Below, piece by piece: positions 53,460 through 64,000 of a stretch of 64,000 nt of DNA (its first letter is position 1; every line of letters starts with the position of its first letter). The DNA is from Imbricaverruca yamaguchii (taxonomy: Eukaryota; Arthropoda; Thecostraca; Neoverrucidae). The notes under the pieces are model-generated. The model saw nothing but the letters and a program-made list of their open reading frames with translations. It was not told the DNA's origin and did not search any database. The position numbers were made by a program, and so were the translations under genes. Location: positions 794,001 to 858,000 of the forward strand of contig JAOTOL010001661.1 of the NCBI GenBank assembly GCA_034440575.1. Direction: 5' to 3'.

Positions 53460-54425
53460 CTCCCGTGACCAGTACCGCAGGTGGACTTACGCAGCTGCAG
53501 TGAGCCCAGTCTCTCCATGACGTGACCAGTACCGCAGGTGGACTTACGCAGCTGCAGTGAGCCCAGTCTCTCCGTGACCGGTACCGCAGGTGGACTTACG
53601 CAGCTGTATTGAGCGGGCCAGTCTCTCCGTGACCAGTACCGCAGGTGGACTTACGCAGCTGCAGTGAGCCCAGTCTCCGTGACGTGACCAGTACCGCAGG
53701 TGGACTTACGCAGCTGCAGTGAGCCCAGTCTCTCCGTGACCAGTACCGCAGGTGGACTTACGCAGCTGCAGTGAGCCCAGTCTCTCCGTGACCAGTACCG
53801 CAGGTGGACTTACGCAGCTGCAGTGAGCCCAGTCTCTCCGTGACCAGTACCGCAGGTGGACTTACGCAGCTGCAGTGAGCCCAGTCTCTCCATGACGTGA
53901 CCAGTACCGCAGGTGGACTTACGCAGCTGCAGTGAGCCCAGTCTCTCCGTGACGTGACCAGTACCGCAGGTGGACTTACGCAGCTGCAGTGAGCCCAGTC
54001 TCTTCGTGACCGGTACCGCAGGTACTTCGCACTGAGGAGTCTCTCCGTGACCAGTACCGCAGGTGGACTTACGCAGCTGCAGTGAGCCCAGTCTCTCCGT
54101 GACCAGTACCGCAGGTGGACTTACGCAGCTAGGGCAGTTCTCGTGACCAGTACCGCAGGGGCTTACGCAGCTGCAGTGAGCCCAGTCTTCCGTGACCAGT
54201 ACCGCAGGTGGACTTACGCAGCTGCAGTGAGCCCAGTCTCTCCGTGACCAGTACCGCAGGTGGTTACGCAGCTGCAGTGAGCCCAGTCTCTCCGTGACCA
54301 GTACCGCAGGTGGACTTACGCAGCTGCAGTGAGCTCCAGTCTCTCCGTGACCAGTACCGCAGGTGGACTTACCACTCAGTGACGTGACCAGTACCGCAGG
54401 TGGACTTACGCAGCTGCAGTGAGCT
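53460..54425 (-). repeat. Rap1 intron minisatellite, about 52 bp, with a consensus donor in each unit
   Basis: About 20 units. On the - strand (the Rap1 sense) each reads ATGGAGAGACTGGGCTCACT or ACGGAGAGACTGGGCTCACT, then GCAGCTGC-gtaagtccacctgcg, giving a strong 5' splice consensus. No exon of Rap1 is known to lie here, because the flanking exons join in phase. Some units are truncated (near 54130 and 54370). Confidence 0.95.
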
Positions 54426-55124
54426 TAAAAAAATCCCTGGTGTTTTGGGACAGTGCAACAGGCACCATGACTACCCCGAGCCTCCACACTCATGTGCATA
54501 GACTAGATGGGCTGTTCAACAGCAGGAAGCAGTGCCATCCTGGTTGAGCTCATTGCTTGATTGCCGTGGCACCTCTTGTTTTTCAACAACTCACTTTTGA
54601 CTGGTAGATATTTATAGTAGATTCAACTCGGAAACAGGTTTTCAGCAGTTTTCAAGCACGCAATAGGGCTGATCTAGTATGGGGGAGGGGGAGTGCAGCA
54701 CGACCGAGAAATGACTTCCATGTTTCTCTCAGTTCCTCATCCGGCTTTGTTTTACCCCAACTGAATAATACCTTTTTAAAGCATCGGTCAGTGATAATGC
54801 ACCACAGCGTTAAAGTAATGGTTTTTTCGTTAGGTGTGAGATGTCGAAACGGGTACAAGATGTAGAATTTCACCATGAAAACATGTAGAATTTCACCATG
54901 AAGACAATGTCATTTAAGAACCTTGTCACGTTCTGCAAACTTAATTTTGAGCAAATATGGTACTTATGACTGTACATTTCTCGCTTGTTTTGAGATGCCC
55001 AGTGTACGCATTCGTATATCAACGATAAAGATACGAAATATTTATGCTATAAATGGGCATTATGTAACAGACCATCATAAGAAATCTCTCCACCTAGAAT
55101 TGCGCTATGAGACGTTCGTGTATC
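54426..55124 (-). other. Rap1 intron, no feature seen
   Basis: AT-rich sequence. A short direct duplication (gtagaatttcaccatgaa) occurs at 54862 and 54886, and gagacgttcgtgtatca is duplicated at 55108-55142. Confidence 0.5.
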
Positions 55125-55310
55125 ATGAGACGTTCGTGTATCACGATCCGTTGTGAGCATAAGAATGCTATTTATACACGAGATGCTGCTAGACACGAAG
55201 CATGAAGACTTCACATGCACGCATCAGGAAGCACGATGTCGATGCTTCTTGGAAACGGATGTCGATTCAATGTTCAAGAAGTGGTATATTCCACCCAATT
55301 TCACGAATAA
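55125..55310 (+). repeat. Dispersed repeat A, copy 3 (longest frame)
   Basis: Best open copy of the family: from 55153 the frame includes FIHEMLLDTKHEDF, then EARCRCFLETDVDS and KKWYIPP. It matches copies at 30065-30255 (-) and 44240-44400 (+). The product is not recognised; three copies in 64 kb argue for a mobile or amplified element rather than a host gene. Confidence 0.65.
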
Positions 55311-55599
55311 TTCATCGCTGATGCACCATGGTATTTGCTTGCATGAAACTAGAAATATGAATGCATGTTTACTTGAAAACTGATGCAGGGAATTTCTCAC
55401 CCAGTACCAGTTCTCACCAATTCGTGGTATCCTTATCGTCATACCCCACAAAATTGTTCCATTATTTTTTAAGTGCCCCTTTCCTCCGGATAGGTGCACA
55501 ATTCCCAAATTTTCACACTCGGTCATTATTGCCTAAAATATCACACAGTGCACCATTTCGATTGTAAAAGTCTGCGACATTAAAATCTGTGATGTTTTT

Positions 55600-55663
55600 T
55601 AAAGCGGGGTTTGGGGGGTCCCGGGCCCCCCCCACGCCCCCCCCCCCCCCCCCCCCCACCCCG

Positions 55664-55703
<40 letters not shown>

Positions 55704-55710
55704 CCCCCCC
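55600..55710. other. Poly-C tract, probable consensus problem
   Basis: About 100 bp of almost pure C with scattered A, G and T. It may be a real poly-C/poly-G tract of uncertain length or a polishing failure. Confidence 0.7.
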
Positions 55711-55919
55711 ACTTTCGACGGAAAAAGTGGAGAAGTAGATGGACATTGATGGATGGTTCATGGGTTGAGTGAAATTTGAATTCTGTATCTTTTGAAAAAT
55801 AAAAATAGTCAGTGTTTGCTATAGCGGATTTATGGTGGTATATCCTACGCTAGGCAGAGCTTGCACAAACAACCACCCTACCACCAGCTCTGGAAATGCT
55901 CAGTATAACGCTAAAAGTT

Positions 55920-56280
55920 GTAAACGGTGGTCCAGTCCGGCCTTATAGGGCTAGTTGCTGGCTGACCCTCCCAGATCGGTCCGGCCGTATCAGGCTAGCT
56001 TCTACCCGACCCTCCCAGATCGGTCCGGCCTTATCAGGCTAGTTGGTTGGTTGGTTATTGGAGTTTAGGGGCGCATCGACTGCAGAGGTTATGCAGCGCC
56101 CATGATCAGGCTAGTTGCCAGCTGACCCTCCCAGATCGATCCGGCCTTATCAGGCTAGTTGCCAGCTGACCATGTCAGATCGGTCTGGTTAGTTAGTTAT
56201 TTGGGTTTTGGGGCGCCTCGACCATCGGATCTGTCCGGCCCTATCAGGCTAGTAGTTGCCACCTGACCCTGTCGGGTCGG
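55920..56280 (+). repeat. About 50 bp tandem repeat interrupted by two SINE tails
   Basis: Units share tccggccttatcaggctagt and tgaccctcccagatcgg. Two SINE 3' ends (56041-56105 and 56190-56226, both with TTGG/TTAG runs and a gcgc-catcgac core) sit inside the array. Confidence 0.85.
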
Positions 56281-56764
56281 CTACATGCGAGCGCCTGCAG
56301 TGACTCACGCATGTGCTGCGCTCACGCATGGGGTACACGGTTGCAGGTGTGTTATGCGATATCGATCGAGACCGGGAGAACGTAGCCAGGCATGCCGGGG
56401 TAGATGAAAGATGGGGAGACACTCTAAGCAATGCCATGTCCAAAGATCAAGACTGTCTCCCCAACTTAAAAAAAATATTGTACTATCTTCCCCTCATATG
56501 CTCAACACAGAAGGCCCGGAGGCATTTATCAAGCCCAGACACTTCATGCTGATGACTTCATGATTCGAATCTGTCTTGCCAGGGCAGGGCAGCCCCAATG
56601 TAGTGTTCCGGCCCCGCACCTCTCAGCACCGTCCGGAAGCCCGGCCCGGCCGTGGCGGGGGACCAACGCGCCGCCGACCGTCTCGCCGCTCCAACAATCG
56701 ACACAAGGTCAGCTGGCGACGGCGCGCTCGAGGTTTCACGAGCAGCGGGCCCGGCCCGGCCAGT
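56281..56764. other. GC-rich stretch before a minisatellite, unassigned
   Basis: From about 56600 to 56764 both strands are open and Arg/Pro-rich (for example RRSNNRHKVSWRRRARGF on +). I recognise no protein and treat it as non-coding. Confidence 0.35.
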
Positions 56765-57222
56765 CAGCGGCGCTCGCAGTCGGCAGAGCATCTGCATCGT
56801 GACACCCACGCTCGCAGTCGGCAGAGCATCTGCATCGTGACACCCACGCTCGCAGTCGGCAGAGCATCTGCATCGTGACACCCACGCTCGCAGTCGGCAG
56901 AGCATCTGCATCGTGACACCCACGCTCGCAGTCGGCAGAGCATCTGCATCGTGACACCCACGCTCGCAGTCGGCAGAGCATCTGCATCGTGACACCCACG
57001 CTCGCAGTCGGCAGAGCATCTGCATCGTGACACCCACGCTCGCAGTCGGCAGAGCATCTGCATCGTGACACCCACGCTCGCAGTCGGCAGAGCATCTGCA
57101 TCGTGACACCCACGCTCGCAGTCGGCAGAGCATCTGCATCGTGACACCCACGCTCGCAGTCGGCAGAGCATCTGCATCGTGACACCCACGCTCGCAGTCG
57201 GCAGAGCATCTGCATCGTGACC
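56765..57222 (+). repeat. Rap1 intron minisatellite, 38 bp unit, about 12 near-perfect copies
   Basis: The unit contains cgctcgcagtcggcagagca and tctgcatcgtgacaccca. Copies are almost identical, indicating recent expansion. Open frames (up to about 190 codons) follow from the absence of stops in the unit. Confidence 0.97.
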
Positions 57223-59950
57223 CGGTGCAGGGGCATACAGGCAGCGGACGACAGCAGCGTGTGGTGTAAAGTAGCGCTCATCCGTGGAGCACAACACTCA
57301 CGCCATAAAATAGCCATTGGCTCGGACCCATGATCGGAATTTTAGCGTCAGACCTGCGGTTGCTCAAACACATTCTTATTTATTCCAGAGTTCTGTCAGA
57401 ACAATTGTCTGGTGTAGAATTGCAGTGCATATTTATTCTGCGTTTCCACACCAAGAATAATATGGCGAAGCAAGTTTGATGTGTGCCCGAAAACACTTAG
57501 AATAACCCATGTTACGCATAACAAGCCAGCGCAGCGACGCGAAGCGAGGTCTTATTCACATGCAATGTTGAGTTTACCAATGTGAGCGACACAACCCGAC
57601 TTAACTCGACGTGACCCGACTTACCCCGACATGACCTGGCTCAACCCGATACGATGCAACCTAATCCGATACGGCTAGACTTAACTCGATACGATCGTTG
57701 GGCTTTCAATGCTTCAGAACGCTTAATTTGGTTGGTCTGGTACCTCCATCCATGAACATTTTACGGCATTCAAATTTTTGTGTTTAGACGTTCAGGTTAT
57801 GGAACAGACCAAGTAGATATGCGGCCATTATGGGGGAAAGTAGAAGAGATACAACAGTATTTTTGGTATTATCAACACCCCACCTCTGAATCCGCCAGTG
57901 GATGTCGGAGGTCAGTGGAACGTGTAAGAACTCCAAATTTTGGAGCTTCCTCCTTGCACAGAAATACTCTATGCTATATATTTGTTTGAGTTTTCAGCCG
58001 ACATGCTAGTAATTCCGGCAGTTGAAGAACAATTTGGGTGTCTAACTTGAAAAAGGTGCTACAAGGATAAACTGCTGAATGCCCAAGACCAACCAATTAA
58101 TTTGGCTTCGAATACTCGACGCGGAATTCCTAATCGCTCTTTGTATATAGAACGGTGCACCCACATGGAGACGTGAGCTATTGGTTTAATGCAGTCATTT
58201 AGCAGTGCTGGCACGGTTTCACCTCGAAAACGACACGTGCTTTCAATCCAAGTGCACCGAAAGTGTATTAGGATACGCAGGACATGTTCAGTGTTCGGAA
58301 ATGAATAGATTATTTGGGCTTAAGGGCGAGCCGACTGCGAGGTCATTTAGTTTGGAAAATGAACATGGAGCCAGTCAATACACGACATGTCGGATTTATG
58401 CTCATACTGTGTTCATATGCACGTGATTCAGCCCATGGTATAGTTCCAGATGACTCCGCTAGAGGCGCGCCATTCGGGATGTCCGCTTCCATTCCACATC
58501 GATTAGTTAATGAATTAATTTGCACAATTGATTATACAAATGTAGGACCTCAGTGATTGTCATGCGCGTTGATCGCTGCTGTTCCGGCCCCGGTTGTCTA
58601 GAACGTGGCACCGCCCGACGAGCGGTTATCTATCTTACAAGTTTTAAAAATTCCTGAATAATAAAATAACACTTTCTGCTTTTGCACCAACTTCGGCAGC
58701 ATTAATAAGTCTCATGAGGCTAAAATTTCAAAAGCTTTAGAAGCATCCATTAGCAGTTACAATCAACGGTTCACGTCGCGTCGCATATCATTTTTAGTAC
58801 AGAGATGACTGCTTCACTTATTAACCACGACATAAGCGATTCACATTGCCTGTGCTGCTCTGCTGTCCACTATAACCTTTTAGCAGCTGAAAATCACGCA
58901 TTTTTTCATGGAAGCCACGTGAGTTGTATATCGTAACAACTTGCACCAAGTAGCCATGCGGCTCTCTCCCTCCTCGGCGGACCGCCAGTGTACTGGGGCC
59001 AGCTTCGCCGCAATTAATTCTTCAAATCAACTCGCCGCTATTCTTCAAATCAATTTGTCGCCTTTCAATTCTTCATGCGGCCCTCGCTTGTCTTCGCAGC
59101 AGACCTATGTATTGAGGCGGTTTGCTGGTCCTTTAGAATGACTCACAAGCAGTTGCAGACTGACTTATTCAGTCTCAATACGACTTTCGATTAAGAAACG
59201 AGGAGAACATTCAGGAGATCGTGTTCTGGGAGGGACAAATCCACAGCGCGTTCCACCTCCAATGCCGCACGGTTCATAACCACGACACAGGGGATTGGCT
59301 CTGGCGGAACACAAACACTCCGGGGCAAGCGCATATTTTGGTCTACAGTCAATCACACATGCTTGAAATAAAGTAACTGAACGGGTAACCGTAGTAGGAC
59401 AGGTACCAGTGGCAGGGCGGGTACGCGTGCCAGAGCGAGTGGCTGTGGCAGGGCGGATGGATAACCTCAGTATTTCCACCAACGCACTGCTCATAACAGC
59501 CACACTGCATCAGAGGCGGATACAGGGGGGCACTGGGAGCATATACCCCCCCCCCCACGGCCAGGTGGAACCCTGTGACCAGGAAAAGGCGCCCCATGGG
59601 GAGGCACGAGTGCACATCCCGCTCAACTGATATTTTTCCCGCCGACGGTGCCCTCTTGGGAGAAAAGACCTTCAGAATGCTCGAGTTCAACCCCCTGCTC
59701 AACGAATTTTCAGCCACAGACGTCCTGTGTGTCTCCTGTCACAGACAGGAGACTTCGCGGTGCCATCAGTTCAGACAAGTGGCCCCATGCATAGTCCTGG
59801 ATCCGCTCCTGTACCACACCAGCCCTATTGGGTGAGATCACTTAGCTGCACCCCAGGAACCGGCTGTCAGGTCGGTCCTCTACTGGCTGTGATTACTTAA
59901 TTGCCACACTGGTGGTTGACACCACCTCGTCATCGCTGTAGGGCATGGGG
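57223..59950. other. Rap1 intron, no gene seen
   Basis: Contains a short degenerate (gacttaaccc)-like tract at 57590-57690 and a short G/C run at 59545-59558. No transposon or exon recognised. Confidence 0.5.
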
Positions 59951-59954
59951 GCAG

Positions 59955-60065
59955 GCACGATGACGATGACGAGCACGGTGACGAGCACGGTGACGAGCAC
60001 GGTGACGAGCACGGTGACGAGCACGGTGACGAGCACGGTGACGAGCACGGTGACGAGCACGGACA
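59955..60065 (+). repeat. 12 bp tandem repeat
   Basis: gacgagcacggt is repeated about 9 times almost perfectly. Confidence 0.97.
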
Positions 60066-60251
60066 CATAATACAGCCACGGTCTTACCCCTCTAATTTAA
60101 AATCGTTCCTGCGTCCCTGGGACTGGACAAGGAAGGTTCCCCACCTGGACACTGAAGATGATGCCGCCGGTGGCTATCATCTAGTCACCATCGCGCCAGT
60201 GGAAGCGATCACCTGGTCGCCACCACATATTGGTGGGCGTGATCATCCCGT

Positions 60252-60456
60252 CGGTTGGTTGGTTGGTTGGTTGGCGATTGTTTTTTTTAACGACACTTCC
60301 ACCGTTGTATCATATAGCGTCGCCAATCTCTCACGGCGATTGGTCGCGGGCGAAGAGTAGCGACAGGTGAGACGCGAAGAGTAGCGACAGGCGAGACTCG
60401 ACCCCACAATCTTTCGATTGTGATACGGGTAACTTACAGCTAGACTACCCGTCCCC
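60252..60456 (-). mobile_element. tRNA-derived SINE, family 1, with internal duplication
   Basis: On the - strand: head GGGGACGGGTAGTCTAGCTG, B-box region, body, and a (CCAA)n end. A segment of about 27 bp (gcgaagagtagcgacaggcg region) is duplicated, making this copy longer than the others. It lies 84 bp from a Rap1 exon. Confidence 0.9.
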
Positions 60457-60539
60457 TGTGTGATTATCTCGTCACTAGTGTTCCGGCGACGATGATTACC
60501 TCATCGTCGACCCGACAGCCGGCTGTTGGCGGAAATTAC

Positions 60540-60695
60540 CTCATTGACGTTGATTTTGGACTTGGCCGACGACTCCAGGAACGCGCAGTTGTTGAACTGC
60601 CGCGCCAGGTTGAGGCCCTGATCTTTGCCGACCACCCGCTCGTCCTCCAGGTCGCACTTGTTGCCCACCAAGATCATCGGCACGTCGTCAGTGTC
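60540..60695 (-). CDS. Rap1: Rap1 GTPase, penultimate coding exon
   Basis: 52 codons: [20 protein letters not shown], then [20 protein letters not shown] and [16 protein letters not shown] (G4) and SAK (G5) are the guanine-recognition motifs of Ras-family GTPases, and the sequence follows Rap1 almost residue for residue. Acceptor atgccgcag at 60696; donor gtaatt below 60540; both phase 0. From family knowledge Rap1 is a membrane-anchored switch controlling integrin and cadherin adhesion. Exons upstream (P-loop, switch I and II) are not found up to 64000. Confidence 0.97.
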
Positions 60696-61265
60696 CTGCG
60701 GCATAGAGGCACACGTCACACACGTCACACACTGGTGCATAGCGGCACACACCGGCATACGTCACACACGTACCGGCACACGTCACATACTGGTACATAA
60801 CGGCACACTTCACACATACTGGCATACGCCACACATACCACACGTACCGACGCATGTCACACACATACCAGCACACGCCACACGTCACACATACTGGCAT
60901 ACGCCACGCATTGGCACATACCGACACATGTCACACACATACCAGCACACGCCACACGTCACACATACTGGCATACGCCACGCATCGGCACACGCCCACA
61001 CTGGCATACGCCACCATTGCACATACCAGCACACGCCACCACACATACTGGCAACGCCACGCATTGGCACATGGCACACGCCACACAGCGACATATATCG
61101 GCAAGCACTACATACTGCCGCATACCGGCACTCGTCGCAAGACACCAAGATAACGGTCGTCACGTCACATGGGCGCACCCCTGACACACGCCAAGTATCG
61201 GCACGTGACGGATGATGTCACACCACCAAACGTCACGTGTCAGTACGTCGGCACACGTCACACAC
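60696..61265 (-). repeat. Rap1 intron repeat of cacacgtcacac words, beside the acceptor
   Basis: Degenerate units of about 25-60 bp (cacatactggcatacgccac, cgtaccgacgcatgtcacac) start within about 15 bp of the exon acceptor. A higher-order duplication of about 105 bp is visible (60855-60960 against 60925-61000). The splice site itself is only vaguely similar to the units (ggcatagaggcacac against tgcatagcggcacac). Confidence 0.88.
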
Positions 61266-62815
61266 CAGGCCCGTATGCCTGAGCCGCCCAAACGCAACGC
61301 CTAATAATTGCTCGATTCAAGCGCGACATGGAAAGAATCTTTGCAGGGTCGCATGAAACGGCACAAATCGTAGAATTTTGTAGAAACCGCCACTACGGAA
61401 GCAAACTAGGCAGTATGTTTGCAAGTACGACACCTTTGACATGCCCATTCTGTCCCATGCACGGGAGTAATTTGGTGAAGTTCATTGGCGTAGGAATCCA
61501 CTTGTGGAAGCATCGCCTCCGCCCCCTGATACGTTCTCCACTCGGAGCTCGGGCATTTCCTTTCCGTGTGAGCTGCTCGCACCAAGTAGGGTTAGCTCAG
61601 TGTCCGAGTGTGCTCGACGTCACGGCACAATATACGTGCGGACTGGTCAGCTAGCCACAGGCTGTGGCTGTTCTCTCCAGCTATCTGCTCCGATACACAA
61701 ACAGCAAGTCCCATCGCAGGTTTTTACCAAAAATAAATCCGATACAGACGTTCGATAAACGTCTAAGTGACGCCTCTATTGCCTGACTTAGGCAGACATT
61801 AGGCATGGAAGACGCCCCGACTATATTTTGTTCCAAATCCCCCAACAACAAATCCATATGGACTTGATGGCGTCCATATGGACGCCATCAAGCGACTGTT
61901 CATGGTCCAGCGGCCACTGAACGCATCGAGGACAAGCCTTGAAGCGTCCTAATTATCTGCAGTGGGAATACAGCAACGCGTGAACGTACCACGCCTGGAC
62001 TAAAGCATCTGCTTCCTCATCTGCTAACATCTCGACAGTTCTTACACGAAGAACGTACCTCAATAAAGAGGATTCGTTACGGACTACGTCGCAACGCAAC
62101 ATTGTGGAGATCTTAAGAATTTGAAGGATTTCGTTCGCCAATAAGCATGGAAGCAACGTTAGATAGCAAAAACGCGACTATTCGCTGGACGGGATCGTGA
62201 ACTCTGGTGACAACCTCCGGCTTGAAGGTAAAACGCGTCCAATTCCGAGGAGCATAAAGCCTGTGGCTGAACACCAGAGCTGCTCGCCATATTTGTCCAT
62301 AAAACAGTCATTGATCCATCCAGATCCGTCCAGCCTTCGTCCATCCAGAAGTATATGTGGCTCGGATTAAGTCGGGCCGGTGCGAATGGACGGACGAGAG
62401 TTGGCGCAACACATAAGACCGACGTCCGGAAAATGTATCTCTGAGTGACGTCTCTGCAACCTAAAGTAGCTAGACCTCAGACATGGAAGGTGATTTTGCT
62501 GTATTTTGTCACGAATAGGTCCAAATTATTCATCTATAAGAAATTCATAACACCAAAAAACTGGCACTGTATCCGTATGCAGAATATGTTGACAGAGTAT
62601 ATACTTCAAATCGGTGATTGGGAGTTCCCGAACCTCCTCAGTCCTAAGTAAATAAGGTAGTTTCGTGCCGTGGCCAGCGAACCACGCGATGAGCACCACA
62701 CATGCCTGGCTTATGCGATGACCTTCACGGAATACAGCCTGGCAGCGTGTTGCAGCACATTCCACACTGCGCCGTGGCATTCCTCACGTCATAGCGGACA
62801 GGTGCCGTGGCCCCA
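61266..62815. other. Rap1 intron, no gene seen
   Basis: Contains a perfect 30 bp palindrome at 61863-61892. No Rap1 exon, SINE or LINE recognised. Confidence 0.5.
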
Positions 62816-62819
62816 CGTA

Positions 62820-63330
62820 CACTGTGCCACTGCCGACACACGCAACACCTGATCCCGAAGCTACAGCACCACAGCCGAGACACGCAACCCGTGACCTTAT
62901 CATGCAGCTACAACACCACAGGCGAGACACGCAGCCCCCGATCCCTCTGCCACAGCACCACAGCCGAGACACGCAACCCCTGACCTGGTCCCTCTGCCAC
63001 AGCACCACAGCCGAGACACGCACCCCTGACCTGATCCCTCTGCCACAGCACCACAACCGAGACACGCAACCCCTGACCTGGTCCCTCTGTCACAGCACCA
63101 CAGCCGACACACGCAACCCCTGACCTGGTCCCTCTGCCACAGCACCACAACCGAGACACGCACCCCTGACCTGATCCCTCTGCCACAGCACCACAGCCGA
63201 GACACGCAACCCCTGACCTGGTCCCTCTGCCACAGCACCACAACCGAGACACGCACCCCTGACCTGATCCCTCTGCCACAGCACGACAGCCGAGGCGCGC
63301 AACTCATTCCCCGACTCCCCCACAACAGCA
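62820..63330 (-). repeat. Minisatellite, about 47 bp unit, about 11 copies
   Basis: Units contain ccctctgccacagcaccaca and gccgagacacgcaacccctg. On the - strand each unit has ccag-gtcaggggttgcg, a donor-like word, but no exon is adjacent. Confidence 0.95.
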
Positions 63331-63495
63331 CCACAGGCGAGACTACCAACCCCTCCCCTGATTCCCGGTACCAGATGACAGATGGGATGTCTCCTCCCTC
63401 GATCCAGCCGCTACTGTTGGTGAATAAAGACGCACAATTCTGGCGCTCAAGTATCTATTGCAGCAGGCAGCCGTGACCAGAATAACCTTGGGTTC

Positions 63496-63655
63496 TTTTA
63501 CGACGCATTCAACCGCTCTAGGTCGTACAGCGTCGCCTACCTATCACGCCGATTGGTTGCAGGTGGACACGGTAATGCCGTCGGCTGCGAGATTCGAATC
63601 CACAATCTTGCAATCACAAGTCCGACGCTCTACCAACTGAGTAACCGCGGCCCCC
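63496..63655 (-). mobile_element. tRNA-derived SINE, family 3
   Basis: On the - strand: a tRNA-like head with GTTACTCAGTTGGTAGAGC (A box) and GTGGATTCGAATCTCGC (B box), then a body with AACCAATCGGCGTGA and GGCGACGCTGTACGACC, like family 1, and a GTCGTAAAAGAACCC end. The head differs from families 1 and 2. A functional tRNA is unlikely because the T stem is mismatched. Confidence 0.85.
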
Positions 63656-64000
63656 AGCCATGGCCAGAGACGGCTTCTCCTCTGAATGCGTTTGCGCACA
63701 CCCTGCAGCAACGCGGTATTGCCAGCTGACCTAGATAGTCTCGGGGCGTTTTCGCAGGCGGAAACAAAACATTCTATTATACGTGTCGTCACGAAGAATC
63801 CCTCCTATGCGTGTCTGCAGCAGATTATTTTGCCGAGTTTTGTTTATCATCACGTCACATTATCGACACTAACTGCGCGAACAGGACAATTTAGACAAGT
63901 AGACAAATACAAAATTATACAATTGGTTACACAGTAGCAAAAATGCCGTGTTTTCAGAAGGAACAAATGTCGCTTGTCTAATAACTAACTCCACTTCGGA
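63656..64000. other. Right edge, no feature seen
   Basis: No gene or repeat recognised; it is presumably still Rap1 intron or upstream sequence. Confidence 0.45.

Noticed and set aside
56558..57317. Cys/Asp-rich frames of about 190 codons
   Set aside because: Translation of the 38 bp array in three frames; no gene character.
63585..63655. tRNA gene on the - strand
   Set aside because: Good D arm and acceptor-like ends but mismatched T stem, and continuous with a SINE body.

Overview
The window is animal nuclear DNA. It holds GC-rich coding exons separated by long introns packed with tandem repeats, and it also holds tRNA-derived SINEs, a decayed CR1-type LINE and pieces of a Penelope-like retroelement. 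There is no bacterial-type gene packing. The retroelement mix and protein similarities fit an invertebrate; an arthropod, perhaps a crustacean, is plausible, but the species cannot be fixed from the sequence.

Two genes are recognisable, arranged tail to tail. The first, on the + strand from 20191 to 49987, is an 18-exon CACHD1 orthologue (VWFA and cache domain-containing protein 1, an alpha2delta-like membrane protein). I placed every junction by hand. All 17 introns are GT-AG with compatible phases, and the joined reading frame is 3822 nt, or 1273 residues plus stop, almost the length I recall for the human protein. It runs from a probable signal peptide through a VWA domain, two Cache domains and a cysteine-rich region to one transmembrane helix and a cytoplasmic tail ending in the conserved VHAVDAC. 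The second, on the - strand, is the 3' end of a Rap1 small GTPase: two exons (60540-60695 and 53100-53189) carrying the NKCD and SAK guanine-binding motifs and a C-terminal CCLF prenylation box. Its 5' exons lie beyond the right edge.

The left 20 kb (1-20190) has no convincing host gene. It contains several degenerate satellites (about 20 bp units at 3.2-5.8 kb, about 30 bp units at 6.0-7.4 kb, about 280 bp units at 8.7-10.15 kb), an (AT)n tract, a homopolymer-rich stretch that looks like poor consensus, a foldback element with hammerhead-ribozyme-like cores near 11.4 kb, a dead LINE at 13.7-17.8 kb and a SINE at 19.5 kb.

The most striking property lies inside CACHD1. Most of its introns contain a minisatellite close to an exon, and in at least six cases the repeat unit spans the exon/intron junction, so the real splice site plus 5-26 nt of exon is copied many times into the intron (acceptors of exons 2, 5 and 17; donors of exons 4, 5 and 16). 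The result is arrays of about 14 to 40 near-identical splice sites beside single exons. The Rap1 introns carry similar arrays, including one whose unit contains a consensus GTAAGT donor in the Rap1 sense although no exon is known there. CACHD1 also uses GTCAGT donors (C at +3) unusually often.
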